Source: Stenotrophomonas maltophilia (lineage in GTDB: Bacteria > Pseudomonadota > Gammaproteobacteria > Xanthomonadales > Xanthomonadaceae). Taken from it: DNA of 64,000 bases. The position numbers were made by a program, and so were the translations under genes. The notes below the pieces were generated by a model, which saw only the letters and a program-made list of their open reading frames with translations, had not been told where the DNA came from and made no database searches. Positions 54,201 to 64,000 of the stretch are shown one piece after another (position 1 is the first letter of the stretch; the number at the start of each line of letters is the position of its first letter). The stretch lies in the NCBI GenBank assembly GCA_009912235.1, contig WNDS01000005.1, positions 129,001 through 193,000 of the forward strand, written 5' to 3'.

Positions 54201-54683
54201 ATGGCACTGGCTGGCCTGTTGCTGGCAGCCACCGCGCAGGCGCAGGAAGCGCCGGGCGCAGCACCGGCCGGCAGCCCACCGGGGTTGCTGGCGCAGGAAC
54301 CGGCCGCGCCGGAGACCGACCCCGTCGCCGCGCAGGGCAAGGTCACCACGCTGGGGGAAGTGCGTGCGGTCAAGCCCGATGACGAGCCGCTGGACCTGTA
54401 CCGCTTCAAGAACCCGGTGAAGATCGAGAACAACCGCTTCAGCAAGCAGTGGAGCGAGCCGCCCACGCCCGAGCAGGTCAGCCATGCCGGTGGCTACATC
54501 ATGCTGGGCGTGGTCAAGGGGGTAACTGCCGCTGCCAAGGCGGTGAACAAGATGACCGGTGGGCCGGATCAGATCCAGCACGCCATTGCCCGGCCACCGC
54601 CGCAGCTCAACGCCGACGAGCAGCGGCGCGCGCTGCAGTTCTGCCAGCAGCAGGAGGGCTGCGACGCAGCAGCCGGAAACTAG
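54201..54683 (+). CDS. Secreted protein of unknown function
   Basis: 160 residues: a short signal-like start (MALAGLLLAATAQAQE), a Pro/Ala-rich part, then KVTTLGEVRAVKPDDEPLDLYRFKNPVKIENNRFSKQWSEPPTPEQ and GGYIMLGVVKGVTAAAKAVNKMTGGPDQIQHA. AAGGA precedes the ATG. The signal peptide is unusually short, so the true start might be upstream or the 5' end may carry another frameshift. It is convergent with the IgaA-like gene (stop TAG). Family not recognised. Confidence 0.6.
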   Translation: MALAGLLLAATAQAQEAPGAAPAGSPPGLLAQEPAAPETDPVAAQGKVTTLGEVRAVKPDDEPLDLYRFKNPVKIENNRFSKQWSEPPTPEQVSHAGGYIMLGVVKGVTAAAKAVNKMTGGPDQIQHAIARPPPQLNADEQRRALQFCQQQEGCDAAAGN

Positions 54684-54698
54684 GGGCGGGGCCGCGCA

Positions 54699-56603
54699 TC
54701 ATGCCGGCCAGGAGGCGCGCGGTGGCGGGCGCTCCCTGAGTGCCTCAGCGAATGCGCCCAACCGCGAGAGTGCCCGGGGCACGGCGCGGATCAGCAGGAT
54801 GCCCTGGACCAGGGCCAGCAGTGATGCGCCGATCAGCCAGAGGCAGTAGGCCAGGCCGCCGATGGCGGCATTGGCCGGACGTGTGCGGTCCACGTCCAGC
54901 CACAGCGTCCGGCCGTCCGTGCTGTGGGACTGCAGGGTGCCGGAACAGGTGATCCGCTTCGCCTGCGTGGCGGCGTTGCGCATCGTCTTCCAGGCCGCGC
55001 CGGCATCGCCCAGCGCAAGCCCCGTACTGTCCGGCTCCAGTCTGCTGCCGGCATCGACCAGTACGACGCCCCCCTGTTGCGCGGCCAGCAGCGCAGGCGT
55101 TGATGCCGCCCATGCAGCGACGACTGGTGCGCGGGCGGCCTCGTTCAGGGCAACCTTGATGGCTGTGATCGTCCACCGGGCGAGCACGGCGCTGTCGTCC
55201 GGGGAGACCGCTGCAAGCTGTGCGCGAAGGTCGTCGCAGCCGCGCAGACCCTCCGCGCAGGCAGCGTCCAGTTCGCGGCGCAGCGCATGCAGCCCGGACA
55301 CCCGTTGGTAAGCAGGGAAGAGTCCGTCAGCCGGTTCCCAATGCACGCGCAGGGTATCCCCGGCGCCCAGGCGCAGGATGGACTCGGCAACTGCCAGCGG
55401 GGGGACCTCGAGCGGGGCGCCACCCCAGCGAAGCCGGCTGCAGTCGGGTACTGCCAGCGCGTGTCCGGCATGCTCCCGGGTGACCAGTTCGCAGGTGGCA
55501 TCGACCGTCAGGCGCAGCCCATCGCCGGGCGCGGGAGGGTGATCCTGCAGGGTTCCAGGCAGCGTATCCGTGGGCAGCTGCGCAGGCCCGAGCAGCTGCG
55601 CCGCGCGCGCGGCCTCGATCCGCAGGCCATCACCAGACAGGAACACCAGCAGCAGTGACACCGCCGCGACCAAGAACATCAGCAGGTGCCGGGTCACCGG
55701 TACCGACGGGAACCGCTGTACGTCGGCAGGCAGCGACCAGTCCGGGCCGAGGGACAGCAGGCGCCGGTCGTGCGCGCGGACCTCGGCGTCCAGCCAGCGC
55801 CCCGGGGTAATGGCGCCCGATTCCAGCCACGCCGGATCAATGACCAGCCGCTGGCCGTTGCCCAGCAGCATCGCGTTGTGGCGGGTGGCGCCCTCGTGCG
55901 GATCTGCAAACTGCAGCACGCTGAGCCGACCCCGCACACGCACCACCGGCTGCCGCACCGGCGTTCCCACGTGCCTGCGCCGGTACAGCACGAATGCGGC
56001 AACTCCCAGCACCAGCCCGAAGGCCAGGGCGATCCAGCTCCAACGGCCCAGGTCCAGCCGTGGCAGCACACCACAGATGCCGGCCGCCAGCGCCAGCCCG
56101 ATGGCCCACCATGGCGTGCCGGGACGACGGCGCTGGGCCTGCTCTTCCTCGGTCTCGCTGCGTTCGCTGATCTGCGTTGCTGCCGTGCGCAGGGTACGCG
56201 TGCCGGCCGTCGCGAGATCGAACCCACCCATGCGGACGATGACCGCAAAGCGGCGACCCAGCACGACTTCGGCCCGATTGTCGGCACCGACGTGTTCCAG
56301 CGCGTTGAAGGGCAGCAGTACCTTGACCCCGCCGAGGCTGCGCCAGGCTGAGCGCACGCCTCTCCGCATCCACCAGCGATGCTCGATGCACGGCCCGTCA
56401 AGCAGGCGGACGCCGTTGTCGCGGCCAACGTCCAGAGCGGTGCGGAACGGTTCCAGCGCGGCGTCCTCGTCTTTGCTGAGCACACGCACCGGCGCCTGTT
56501 CTGCGAGTACCTTGAACGCCCGGCGGGCCTCCCAGCGGGCCAGGTGATCGACCACTGCGGGAAGTGCGGCAAGCAGGGTGAGCAGTACACCAGCAACATT
56601 CAT
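54699..56603 (-). CDS. IgaA/UmoB-like inner-membrane protein
   Basis: 634 residues. Topology: N-terminal helix, cytoplasmic part, two helices around about 163-205 (WWAIGLALAAGICGV, WIALAFGLVLGVAAFVLY), cytoplasmic part, helix at about 307-325 (RHLLMFLVAAVSLLLVFL), a large periplasmic domain with cysteines (CELVTREH, PDCSRLRW, CAEGLRGC), and a final helix (LWLIGASLLALVQGILLI). This layout and the segments GDTLRV...W and DCSRLRWGGAPL resemble enterobacterial IgaA, the negative regulator of the Rcs phosphorelay. Sequence identity is low, so the role is an inference. Confidence 0.65.
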   Translation of the reverse strand: MNVAGVLLTLLAALPAVVDHLARWEARRAFKVLAEQAPVRVLSKDEDAALEPFRTALDVGRDNGVRLLDGPCIEHRWWMRRGVRSAWRSLGGVKVLLPFNALEHVGADNRAEVVLGRRFAVIVRMGGFDLATAGTRTLRTAATQISERSETEEEQAQRRRPGTPWWAIGLALAAGICGVLPRLDLGRWSWIALAFGLVLGVAAFVLYRRRHVGTPVRQPVVRVRGRLSVLQFADPHEGATRHNAMLLGNGQRLVIDPAWLESGAITPGRWLDAEVRAHDRRLLSLGPDWSLPADVQRFPSVPVTRHLLMFLVAAVSLLLVFLSGDGLRIEAARAAQLLGPAQLPTDTLPGTLQDHPPAPGDGLRLTVDATCELVTREHAGHALAVPDCSRLRWGGAPLEVPPLAVAESILRLGAGDTLRVHWEPADGLFPAYQRVSGLHALRRELDAACAEGLRGCDDLRAQLAAVSPDDSAVLARWTITAIKVALNEAARAPVVAAWAASTPALLAAQQGGVVLVDAGSRLEPDSTGLALGDAGAAWKTMRNAATQAKRITCSGTLQSHSTDGRTLWLDVDRTRPANAAIGGLAYCLWLIGASLLALVQGILLIRAVPRALSRLGAFAEALRERPPPRASWPA

Positions 56604-56717
56604 GGTGGCAGGTGGATCCGGTGCTGGAAGGCGAATGGGTAGTCTGCGCAGCAGCCACGGGTCAGGAAATGCAATTTGTTGCAGAGTGCGCTGCCGGCTC
56701 CGTGGAGGCAGCGTAGG

Positions 56718-57413
56718 ATGCAGGCTTCCTTTTCTGTGGTCGCTGCCGTGGCATCAAAGCTCCTTCTGCTCGCTCTGCTCCTGCCTGTGTCCGCACTGGC
56801 CAGTGACCTGGCCGACAACGGCTCCTGCCGCAACGGTGCCTTTCCTTCCCAGCAATCGGACTTCGCTCTGGCCAGAGTGGTGGGCACCCCGCGCGTGTAC
56901 CTGCTGGGTGACAGCGACGGCTGCCCGGGCAGGGGTGAGCCCGCCTGCCGCCAACGCAGCTACGTAGTGAACGGCGATACCGTGGTGACCGGCCGCGACC
57001 TTGGCCGCTACCGTTGCGCGTTCTTCCCCAACAAGGTCGGCGGCAGTGCCGGCTGGGTGGACCGCAGCCGGCTGCAGCCGCTGGTGCAGCCGGCGCCGAC
57101 GTTGCAGGATTGGGCGGGCGACTGGCACGACGGCGACAACGGACTGAAGATCCGTGTGCAGGGCACGCAGCTGCAGGTGGACGGTGATGCCTACTGGCCG
57201 TCGGCGAATCCGACGCTGGAAGCGCGGCCCGGTGGCCCCAACATCGGGGCAGTGAGCGCCGCCGCCACGCCGTACGGCAGCCGGGTCGACTTCATCGAAG
57301 ACAGCTGCACGGTGCGTGCACAGATCCTGGGCGAGGTGCTGTGGGTGGCCGACAACAGCGGGTGTGGTGGCATGAACGTGCGTTTCGACGGTGTCTACCG
57401 CCGCAGGAAGTAA
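56718..57413 (+). CDS. Secreted cysteine-rich protein of unknown function
   Basis: 231 residues. Signal peptide (about 1-29, SKLLLLALLLPVSALASD). The mature protein has eight cysteines, and the stretch ARVVGTPRVYLLGDSDGC ... SYVVNGDTVVTGRDLGRYRCAFF ... GWVDRSRL resembles an SH3-like (SH3b) fold. The second half (DWHDGDNGLKIRVQGTQLQVDGDAYW, CTVRAQILGEVLWVADNSGCGG) looks like a small beta-barrel/lysozyme-inhibitor type module. AGGATG overlaps the start. It is divergent from the IgaA-like gene. Confidence 0.65.
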   Translation: MQASFSVVAAVASKLLLLALLLPVSALASDLADNGSCRNGAFPSQQSDFALARVVGTPRVYLLGDSDGCPGRGEPACRQRSYVVNGDTVVTGRDLGRYRCAFFPNKVGGSAGWVDRSRLQPLVQPAPTLQDWAGDWHDGDNGLKIRVQGTQLQVDGDAYWPSANPTLEARPGGPNIGAVSAAATPYGSRVDFIEDSCTVRAQILGEVLWVADNSGCGGMNVRFDGVYRRRK

Positions 57414-57466
57414 GGCCCTGCCCTGCGTGAATGACGCGCCGCTGGCTGCGCCCATGTCCCGTAGCG

Positions 57467-57766
57467 TCAGTAGTTGCGGGCGCCGCGCACGGCGGCGTCC
57501 AGTGCTTCCTGGATGCGCTTGATATCGTTGTTGCCGCCTTCCACGTACTTTTCCACGCAGGCGAAGTAGTCCTTCACGTCGCGCTGGTAACGGCTCTGGT
57601 CCGAGGAACTGTTGCTGGTGTTCTTGCGCGGCGGCGTGCAGCGCGGCTCGGGGTAGCGGCTGCTGCTGAGGTTGCTGGGGCCACTGACGGCCCACGCCGG
57701 GTTGACCACGGACGAGGCGGCGCTGGACAACAGCGCCGCGGCGATGACGATGATGATGCGCGGCAT
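57467..57766 (-). CDS. Small secreted protein of unknown function
   Basis: 99 residues with a signal peptide (IIIVIAAALLSSAASSVVNPAWA), a Ser/Pro-rich middle with one cysteine (PEPRCTPPRK) and a C-terminal helix with another (YQRDVKDYFACVEKYVEGGNNDIKRIQEALDAA). The last part resembles small helical proteins often found in Xanthomonadaceae. GGAGG-type sequence precedes the start. Function unknown. Confidence 0.65.
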   Translation of the reverse strand: MPRIIIVIAAALLSSAASSVVNPAWAVSGPSNLSSSRYPEPRCTPPRKNTSNSSSDQSRYQRDVKDYFACVEKYVEGGNNDIKRIQEALDAAVRGARNY

Positions 57767-57881
57767 GGATGACCCTCCCTGTGAGCGGCCAGTATAGGCA
57801 CACCGCCTGCCGGTGCCGTGCCCGCGCGCAGGTGCGGTGGCGGCACCGCCGCGCCACAATGGGCGCTCTACCCGCTGCGTG

Positions 57882-58502
57882 ATGGCCATGAACCGCAAAC
57901 CTGTTTCCGACGCCTGCGAGCGCAACCGCGAACCGATCGCCACCGCGCTCGACGCCTGGATGGGCGACCGCCACAGCGTGCTGGAAATCGGCAGCGGCAC
58001 CGGTCAGCACGCGGTGCACTTCGCCCAGCGCTGGCCGCACTTGCAGTGGCAGCCCAGCGACCACGCCGATGCCCTGCCGGGCATCAACGCCTGGCGTGAC
58101 GATGCCGCGCTGCCCAACCTGCTGGCGCCGTTCGTGCTCCAGGCCGCGCTGCCGCCGGCGGTGCCGCTGGCCGTGCCGGAGGGCACCACCGCGTTCGATG
58201 CGGTGTTCAGCGCGAACACCCTGCATATCATGGGCTGGGAACAGGTCCGTGCGCTGTTTGCCGGCCTGCCGTCGGTTACCCGGCCGGGGGCACTGCTGGC
58301 GATCTACGGGCCTTTCAACGAGGGCGGCCGTTACACCAGCGACAGCAATGCGCAGTTCGATGCCTGGCTGAAGGCACGCGATGCGCGCAGCGGCATCCGC
58401 AACGCCGAGGACGTGCAGGCGCTGGCGCAGGCCGCCGGCTTCCATGCGCGGGCCGACCTGGCACTGCCGGCCAACAACCGCCTGCTGCTGTGGCAGCGCT
58501 GA
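57882..58502 (+). CDS. DUF938 family SAM-dependent methyltransferase
   Basis: 206 residues. NREPIATALDAWMGDRHSVLEIGSGTGQHAVHFA is the class I methyltransferase motif I; WQPSDHADALPGINAW and ANTLHIMGWEQVRALF are the DUF938 hallmarks. Related proteins occur in Proteobacteria and animals; the substrate is not known. The ATGs at 57882 and 57888 are both possible. Confidence 0.88.
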   Translation: MAMNRKPVSDACERNREPIATALDAWMGDRHSVLEIGSGTGQHAVHFAQRWPHLQWQPSDHADALPGINAWRDDAALPNLLAPFVLQAALPPAVPLAVPEGTTAFDAVFSANTLHIMGWEQVRALFAGLPSVTRPGALLAIYGPFNEGGRYTSDSNAQFDAWLKARDARSGIRNAEDVQALAQAAGFHARADLALPANNRLLLWQR

Positions 58503-58653
58503 GCGCCGGCTGGCGCGATGCCGGCACCGCACCGGCCACGCCAGCGGCCTGATCGCGCAAAGGCGGGCACACGCCCGGGCACTCGCACCCGGGGCCGGGC
58601 TGCGGTTAGGATCGGGTGCTGGGAGGCTGTTGTTACAGCGCAGGGGAAATTCG

Positions 58654-59295
58654 ATGATGTTTTCAGGACTGCGCGTGGCCGCGCTGATGCTGGCCGCGGG
58701 CACGACCACCGCGTGGGCGGCAACGGGCTTGCCGGCACCGCAGGAGTTCTACTTCGAGAAAGACGCGGCGGCGGCGCCGGTGATGGTGGTGGCCCCCGGG
58801 GCCGACCCCGGTGCACTGGTGGCGCAGCTGATCAAGCAGCGCGAACGCGACCGCAAGGTGGCCGAGGCCACGGTGCAGCTGGCCGACGTGGCGATCGCGC
58901 AGGGCCGCGCCGAGCAGGGCGACAATCTGTACAGCGACGCGCTGGCCGAGTGGCCGGCGGCGAGCAGCAACGGGCGCGTGGTGCGCTGGAACCATGGCTG
59001 GTCGCTGCTGCGGCGTGGCCAGATGGACGCCGCGCTGGGGCAATGGCAGGCTGCCACCAGCGGGCTGCGTGGCAACCCGTCGTGGCTGCCGCCCACCTAT
59101 GCGTTGGCGCTGTGGCGGCTGGGCGAAAAGGGTGAGGCGGTGAAGTGGTACGCCGCGGCCGTGCGCACCGAACCCACCCTGTGGAGCGATGCCAGCCACT
59201 ACGCCAGCCTGTTGCCGGACTGGCACGAGGATGAGCGCGCCACGCTGGGCGAAGTCCAGGCGGCGTGGCTGGCGCAACCGCCGGCCTGGCCCTGA
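58654..59295 (+). CDS. TPR-like periplasmic protein
   Basis: 213 residues with signal peptide (LRVAALMLAAGTTTAWAA). About 65-190 contain TPR-like helices (AEQGDNLYSDALAEWPAA, GRVVRWNHGWSLLRRGQMDAALGQWQAA, PTYALALWRLGEKGEAVKWYAAAVRTEP). A GGGGAAA ribosome site precedes the ATG pair at 58654/58657. TonB/TolA-linked TPR proteins look alike, but no partner gene is adjacent. Function unknown. Confidence 0.7.
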   Translation: MMFSGLRVAALMLAAGTTTAWAATGLPAPQEFYFEKDAAAAPVMVVAPGADPGALVAQLIKQRERDRKVAEATVQLADVAIAQGRAEQGDNLYSDALAEWPAASSNGRVVRWNHGWSLLRRGQMDAALGQWQAATSGLRGNPSWLPPTYALALWRLGEKGEAVKWYAAAVRTEPTLWSDASHYASLLPDWHEDERATLGEVQAAWLAQPPAWP

Positions 59296-59382
59296 GCTAC
59301 GCCGGCGGGCGCTTGCCGCCTGCCGTGCTGCTGCGCACAATCAGGACTGAGTCCCGGGCCACGCGCCCGCATTCGAGCCGCC

Positions 59383-60288
59383 ATGGCCTTTGATGCCTTC
59401 GCCCTGATCCTGGCTATGCTGGGCCTGGGCATGTTGTTCGCCCGCCTGCGCGCGCTGCCGGACAGCGCAGCTGACACACTCAACAAGGTGTTGCTGTACG
59501 TGTGCCTGCCGGCGGCGGTGCTGACCTATGTGCCGCGGCTGCAGCTCGACGCCAGCCTGCTGGGCCTGGTGGCCACGCCCTGGCTGTTGATGCTGGCCAC
59601 CTGGGCGCTGGTCAGCCTGGCCACGCGCGTGTTCGGCTTCGCCCGCGATGTGCACGCAGTGCTGCTGATCTGCGTGGCGCTGGCCAATTCCAGTTTCATC
59701 GGCTACCCGATGGTGCGTGCGCTGCTGGGTGATGCGGCCTTGCCGTATGCGGTGGTGTACGACCAGTTCGGTACGTTCCTGCTGCTGTCGACGTTCGGGC
59801 CGCTGGTGCTGGCGCGCTACAGCGGCGACCGCCAGCCGGGAGCGGCCGAGGTGCTTAGGCGCATTGCGCGCTTTCCGTCGCTGTGGGCCTTGCTGTTCGC
59901 GCTGCTGCTGATGCCGGCGCAGCCACCGGTGTGGATCGGCACGGCGCTGAAGCAGCTGGCCGATGCGATGCTGCCGCTGGTGATGCTGGCGGTGGGCCTG
60001 TCGATCCAGCTGCGGCTGCGGTAGGAGGAATTGCGCCCGCTGGCGGTGGGGCTGCTGCTGAAGCTGGTGGTGCTGCCGGCGCTGGCCTTGCCGCTGTCGT
60101 GGGCGCTGGGGCTGCAGGGGCTGATGCTGAAGGCCAACGTGCTGGAATCGGCGATGCCGACGATGATCACGGCCGCTGCGCTGGCGATATCGCACCGGCT
60201 GGCCCCGCGCCTGGCGGCCGCGCTGGTCGGCTACGGCATCGTGCTGTCACTGCTGACCCTTCCTGCCTGGATGTGGGTGTTGGGGTGA
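59383..60288 (+). pseudogene. AEC (auxin efflux carrier)-family permease with an in-frame TAG
   Basis: About 301 residues and about ten membrane helices: LLYVCLPAAVLTYV, ALANSSFIGYPMVRALLG, LPLVMLAVGLSIQLRLR and, after the break, GLLLKLVVLPALALPLSW and ESAMPTMITAAALA (the usual C-terminal AEC motif region). A TAG at 60022-60024 separates LRLR from EELRPLAVG; the same frame then runs to the TGA at 60286-60288. A single base change (CAG, Gln) would repair it. AEC proteins export organic acids or amino acids. Confidence 0.75.
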
Positions 60289-63141
<2,853 letters not shown>

Positions 63142-63174
63142 GCCTCCACCGTCCCCTTTCCATGGAACCTGCTG

Positions 63175-63651
63175 ATGCGTGAACTGATCCTGCTGCGCCA
63201 TGCCCATGCCGAACCGGCCACCCCCGGCCAGGCCGACCTTGACCGGCCGCTGTCGCCGGTGGGGCTGGCCGAAGCCGAAGCCGCCGGCAAGTGGCTGAAG
63301 GAAAACAACCTGCTGCCCGAATGCGTGCTGTGTTCGCCGGCGCGGCGCACGCGGGAAACCCTCGAAGCGGTGATGGCCAGCATCGGCTATGTCGAGAAGC
63401 GGCTGGAAGACCGCATCTTCGAAGCCGCCCCCGGCACCCTGGCCGCGCTGATCGACGAGCGCCGCGACCTGGAGCGGGTGATGATCGTCGGCCACAACCC
63501 GGGCCTGGAACGGCTGGTAGCGCTGATGACCGAAGGCTCCAGCAGCGACTACCGCGGCATGCCGCCGGCCAGCATTGCCGTGCTGGGCTTCTCCCCCGAG
63601 GCCGCGATCGAGCCCGGCGTGGCCAGCCTGAACGCGTTCTGGTGGCCGTAA
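63175..63651 (+). CDS. SixA-like histidine phosphatase
   Basis: 158 residues. The RHG motif MRELILLRHAHAEP gives the nucleophilic His, SPARRTRETLEA the phosphate-binding Arg pair, and VMIVGHNPGLERLV the second His. This pattern and length are typical of SixA, which dephosphorylates His on Hpt/PTS-Ntr proteins in E. coli. The partner here is unknown; the window also holds an Hpt-bearing (broken) sensor. Confidence 0.9.
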   Translation: MRELILLRHAHAEPATPGQADLDRPLSPVGLAEAEAAGKWLKENNLLPECVLCSPARRTRETLEAVMASIGYVEKRLEDRIFEAAPGTLAALIDERRDLERVMIVGHNPGLERLVALMTEGSSSDYRGMPPASIAVLGFSPEAAIEPGVASLNAFWWP

Positions 63652-63655
63652 GCCG

Positions 63656-64000
63656 ATGAATGCCGTGGCGGGCCACGGCACCGGCCTGGCCCTGCTGCTG
63701 GCGACCGTGTCGGCGGTGGCGGCCGTGCCCCGGCTTCCGCCCCTGCCGGCCACGCTGCCGCCCGTGCACAGCACGGCCGGGCCGCACCCGCTGTGGCTGG
63801 ACCTGGGCCGTTCGCAGATCGGCTTCGAGGTGCGCACCCGCTTCGGCCAGCGCATCGAAGGCGTGTTCCCGCAGTTCGAGGGCCGCATCGAGCAGCTGTC
63901 CGACGGCCGCCACCAGGTCCACCTGAAGATGTTCACGCGCACCGTCGAGATTCCCGGCAAGCCGCGCTACACCGGCTGGATGCGCGGGGAAGAGTTCTTC
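63656..64000 (+). CDS. YceI-like secreted protein (cut by window end)
   Basis: About 115 residues are visible. A signal peptide (LALLLATVSAVAAV) is followed by a Pro-rich linker, then LDLGRSQIGFEVRTRFGQRIEGVFPQFEGRIEQLSDGRHQVHLKM, which is the first strands of the YceI lipid-binding barrel. Starts 5 bases after the stop of the SixA-like gene, so both are likely on one transcript. The C terminus lies beyond the window. Confidence 0.8.
   Translation, partial: MNAVAGHGTGLALLLATVSAVAAVPRLPPLPATLPPVHSTAGPHPLWLDLGRSQIGFEVRTRFGQRIEGVFPQFEGRIEQLSDGRHQVHLKMFTRTVEIPGKPRYTGWMRGEEFF

Overview
The window is chromosomal DNA of very high GC and reads as a member of the Xanthomonadaceae, most likely Stenotrophomonas. 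The support is the gene content (GltBD, PlsB, RdgC, TtcA, OpgD, a Ycf46-like AAA ATPase, several I78-type inhibitor-like lipoproteins) and at least ten short stem-loops that start with GTAG, the signature of the SMAG/REP palindromes known from S. maltophilia. I see no rRNA, tRNA, CRISPR array, prophage or insertion sequence.

Layout. 1-6.4 kb: patatin-like lipoprotein, a broken TonB-dependent receptor, a class A acid phosphatase, and a lipase-like hydrolase with a cotranscribed secreted protein. 6.7-12.6 kb: ABC ATPase, acyl-lipid/acyl-CoA desaturase with an overlapping EF-hand gene, mutM, opgD, and a small secreted repeat protein. 12.7-19.3 kb: tdk, a broken paralogue of that repeat protein, rep, a GNAT enzyme, yceH, an e(P4)-type phosphatase and pyrF. 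19.5-27.2 kb: trypsin-like protease, lipoprotein-plsB pair, YdcH-like protein, ttcA, rdgC, ygjP-like metalloprotease. 27.6-37.2 kb: a two-domain methylglyoxal-synthase-like protein, a degenerate BvgS-type hybrid sensor, and gltBD. 37.5-41.6 kb: two I78-like lipoproteins, topoisomerase IB, an SDR with a histone-like tail, a membrane protein. 41.8-47.5 kb: LysR regulator divergent from SDR-MFS-NAD oxidoreductase-FAH hydrolase, then an efflux-porin remnant and a lower-GC patch. 47.8-54 kb: BlaI/BlaR1-like pair, a third I78-like gene, and an MrfA/MrfB-like helicase-exonuclease pair. 54.2-64 kb: an IgaA-like membrane protein, small secreted proteins, a DUF938 methyltransferase, a TPR protein, an AEC permease, the AAA ATPase, a ParA-like ATPase, a SixA-like phosphatase and a YceI-like protein cut by the window end.

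A striking feature of this particular sequence is the number of broken reading frames. Seven genes carry one or more single-base frameshifts, mostly one base missing in a G or C run, and four in-frame TAG codons interrupt otherwise well conserved genes. Because even rep helicase is hit, in a C6 run, some of this is probably assembly error. The hybrid sensor is different: it has also lost its phospho-accepting His and Asp, so it looks truly degenerate.

The most unusual non-coding structure is a family of long-armed palindromes (27.4, 60.4 and 60.7 kb). Their arm sequences differ between copies but remain self-complementary, around a conserved core. Two copies sit in a larger conserved cassette directly behind the stop codon of a minus-strand gene.
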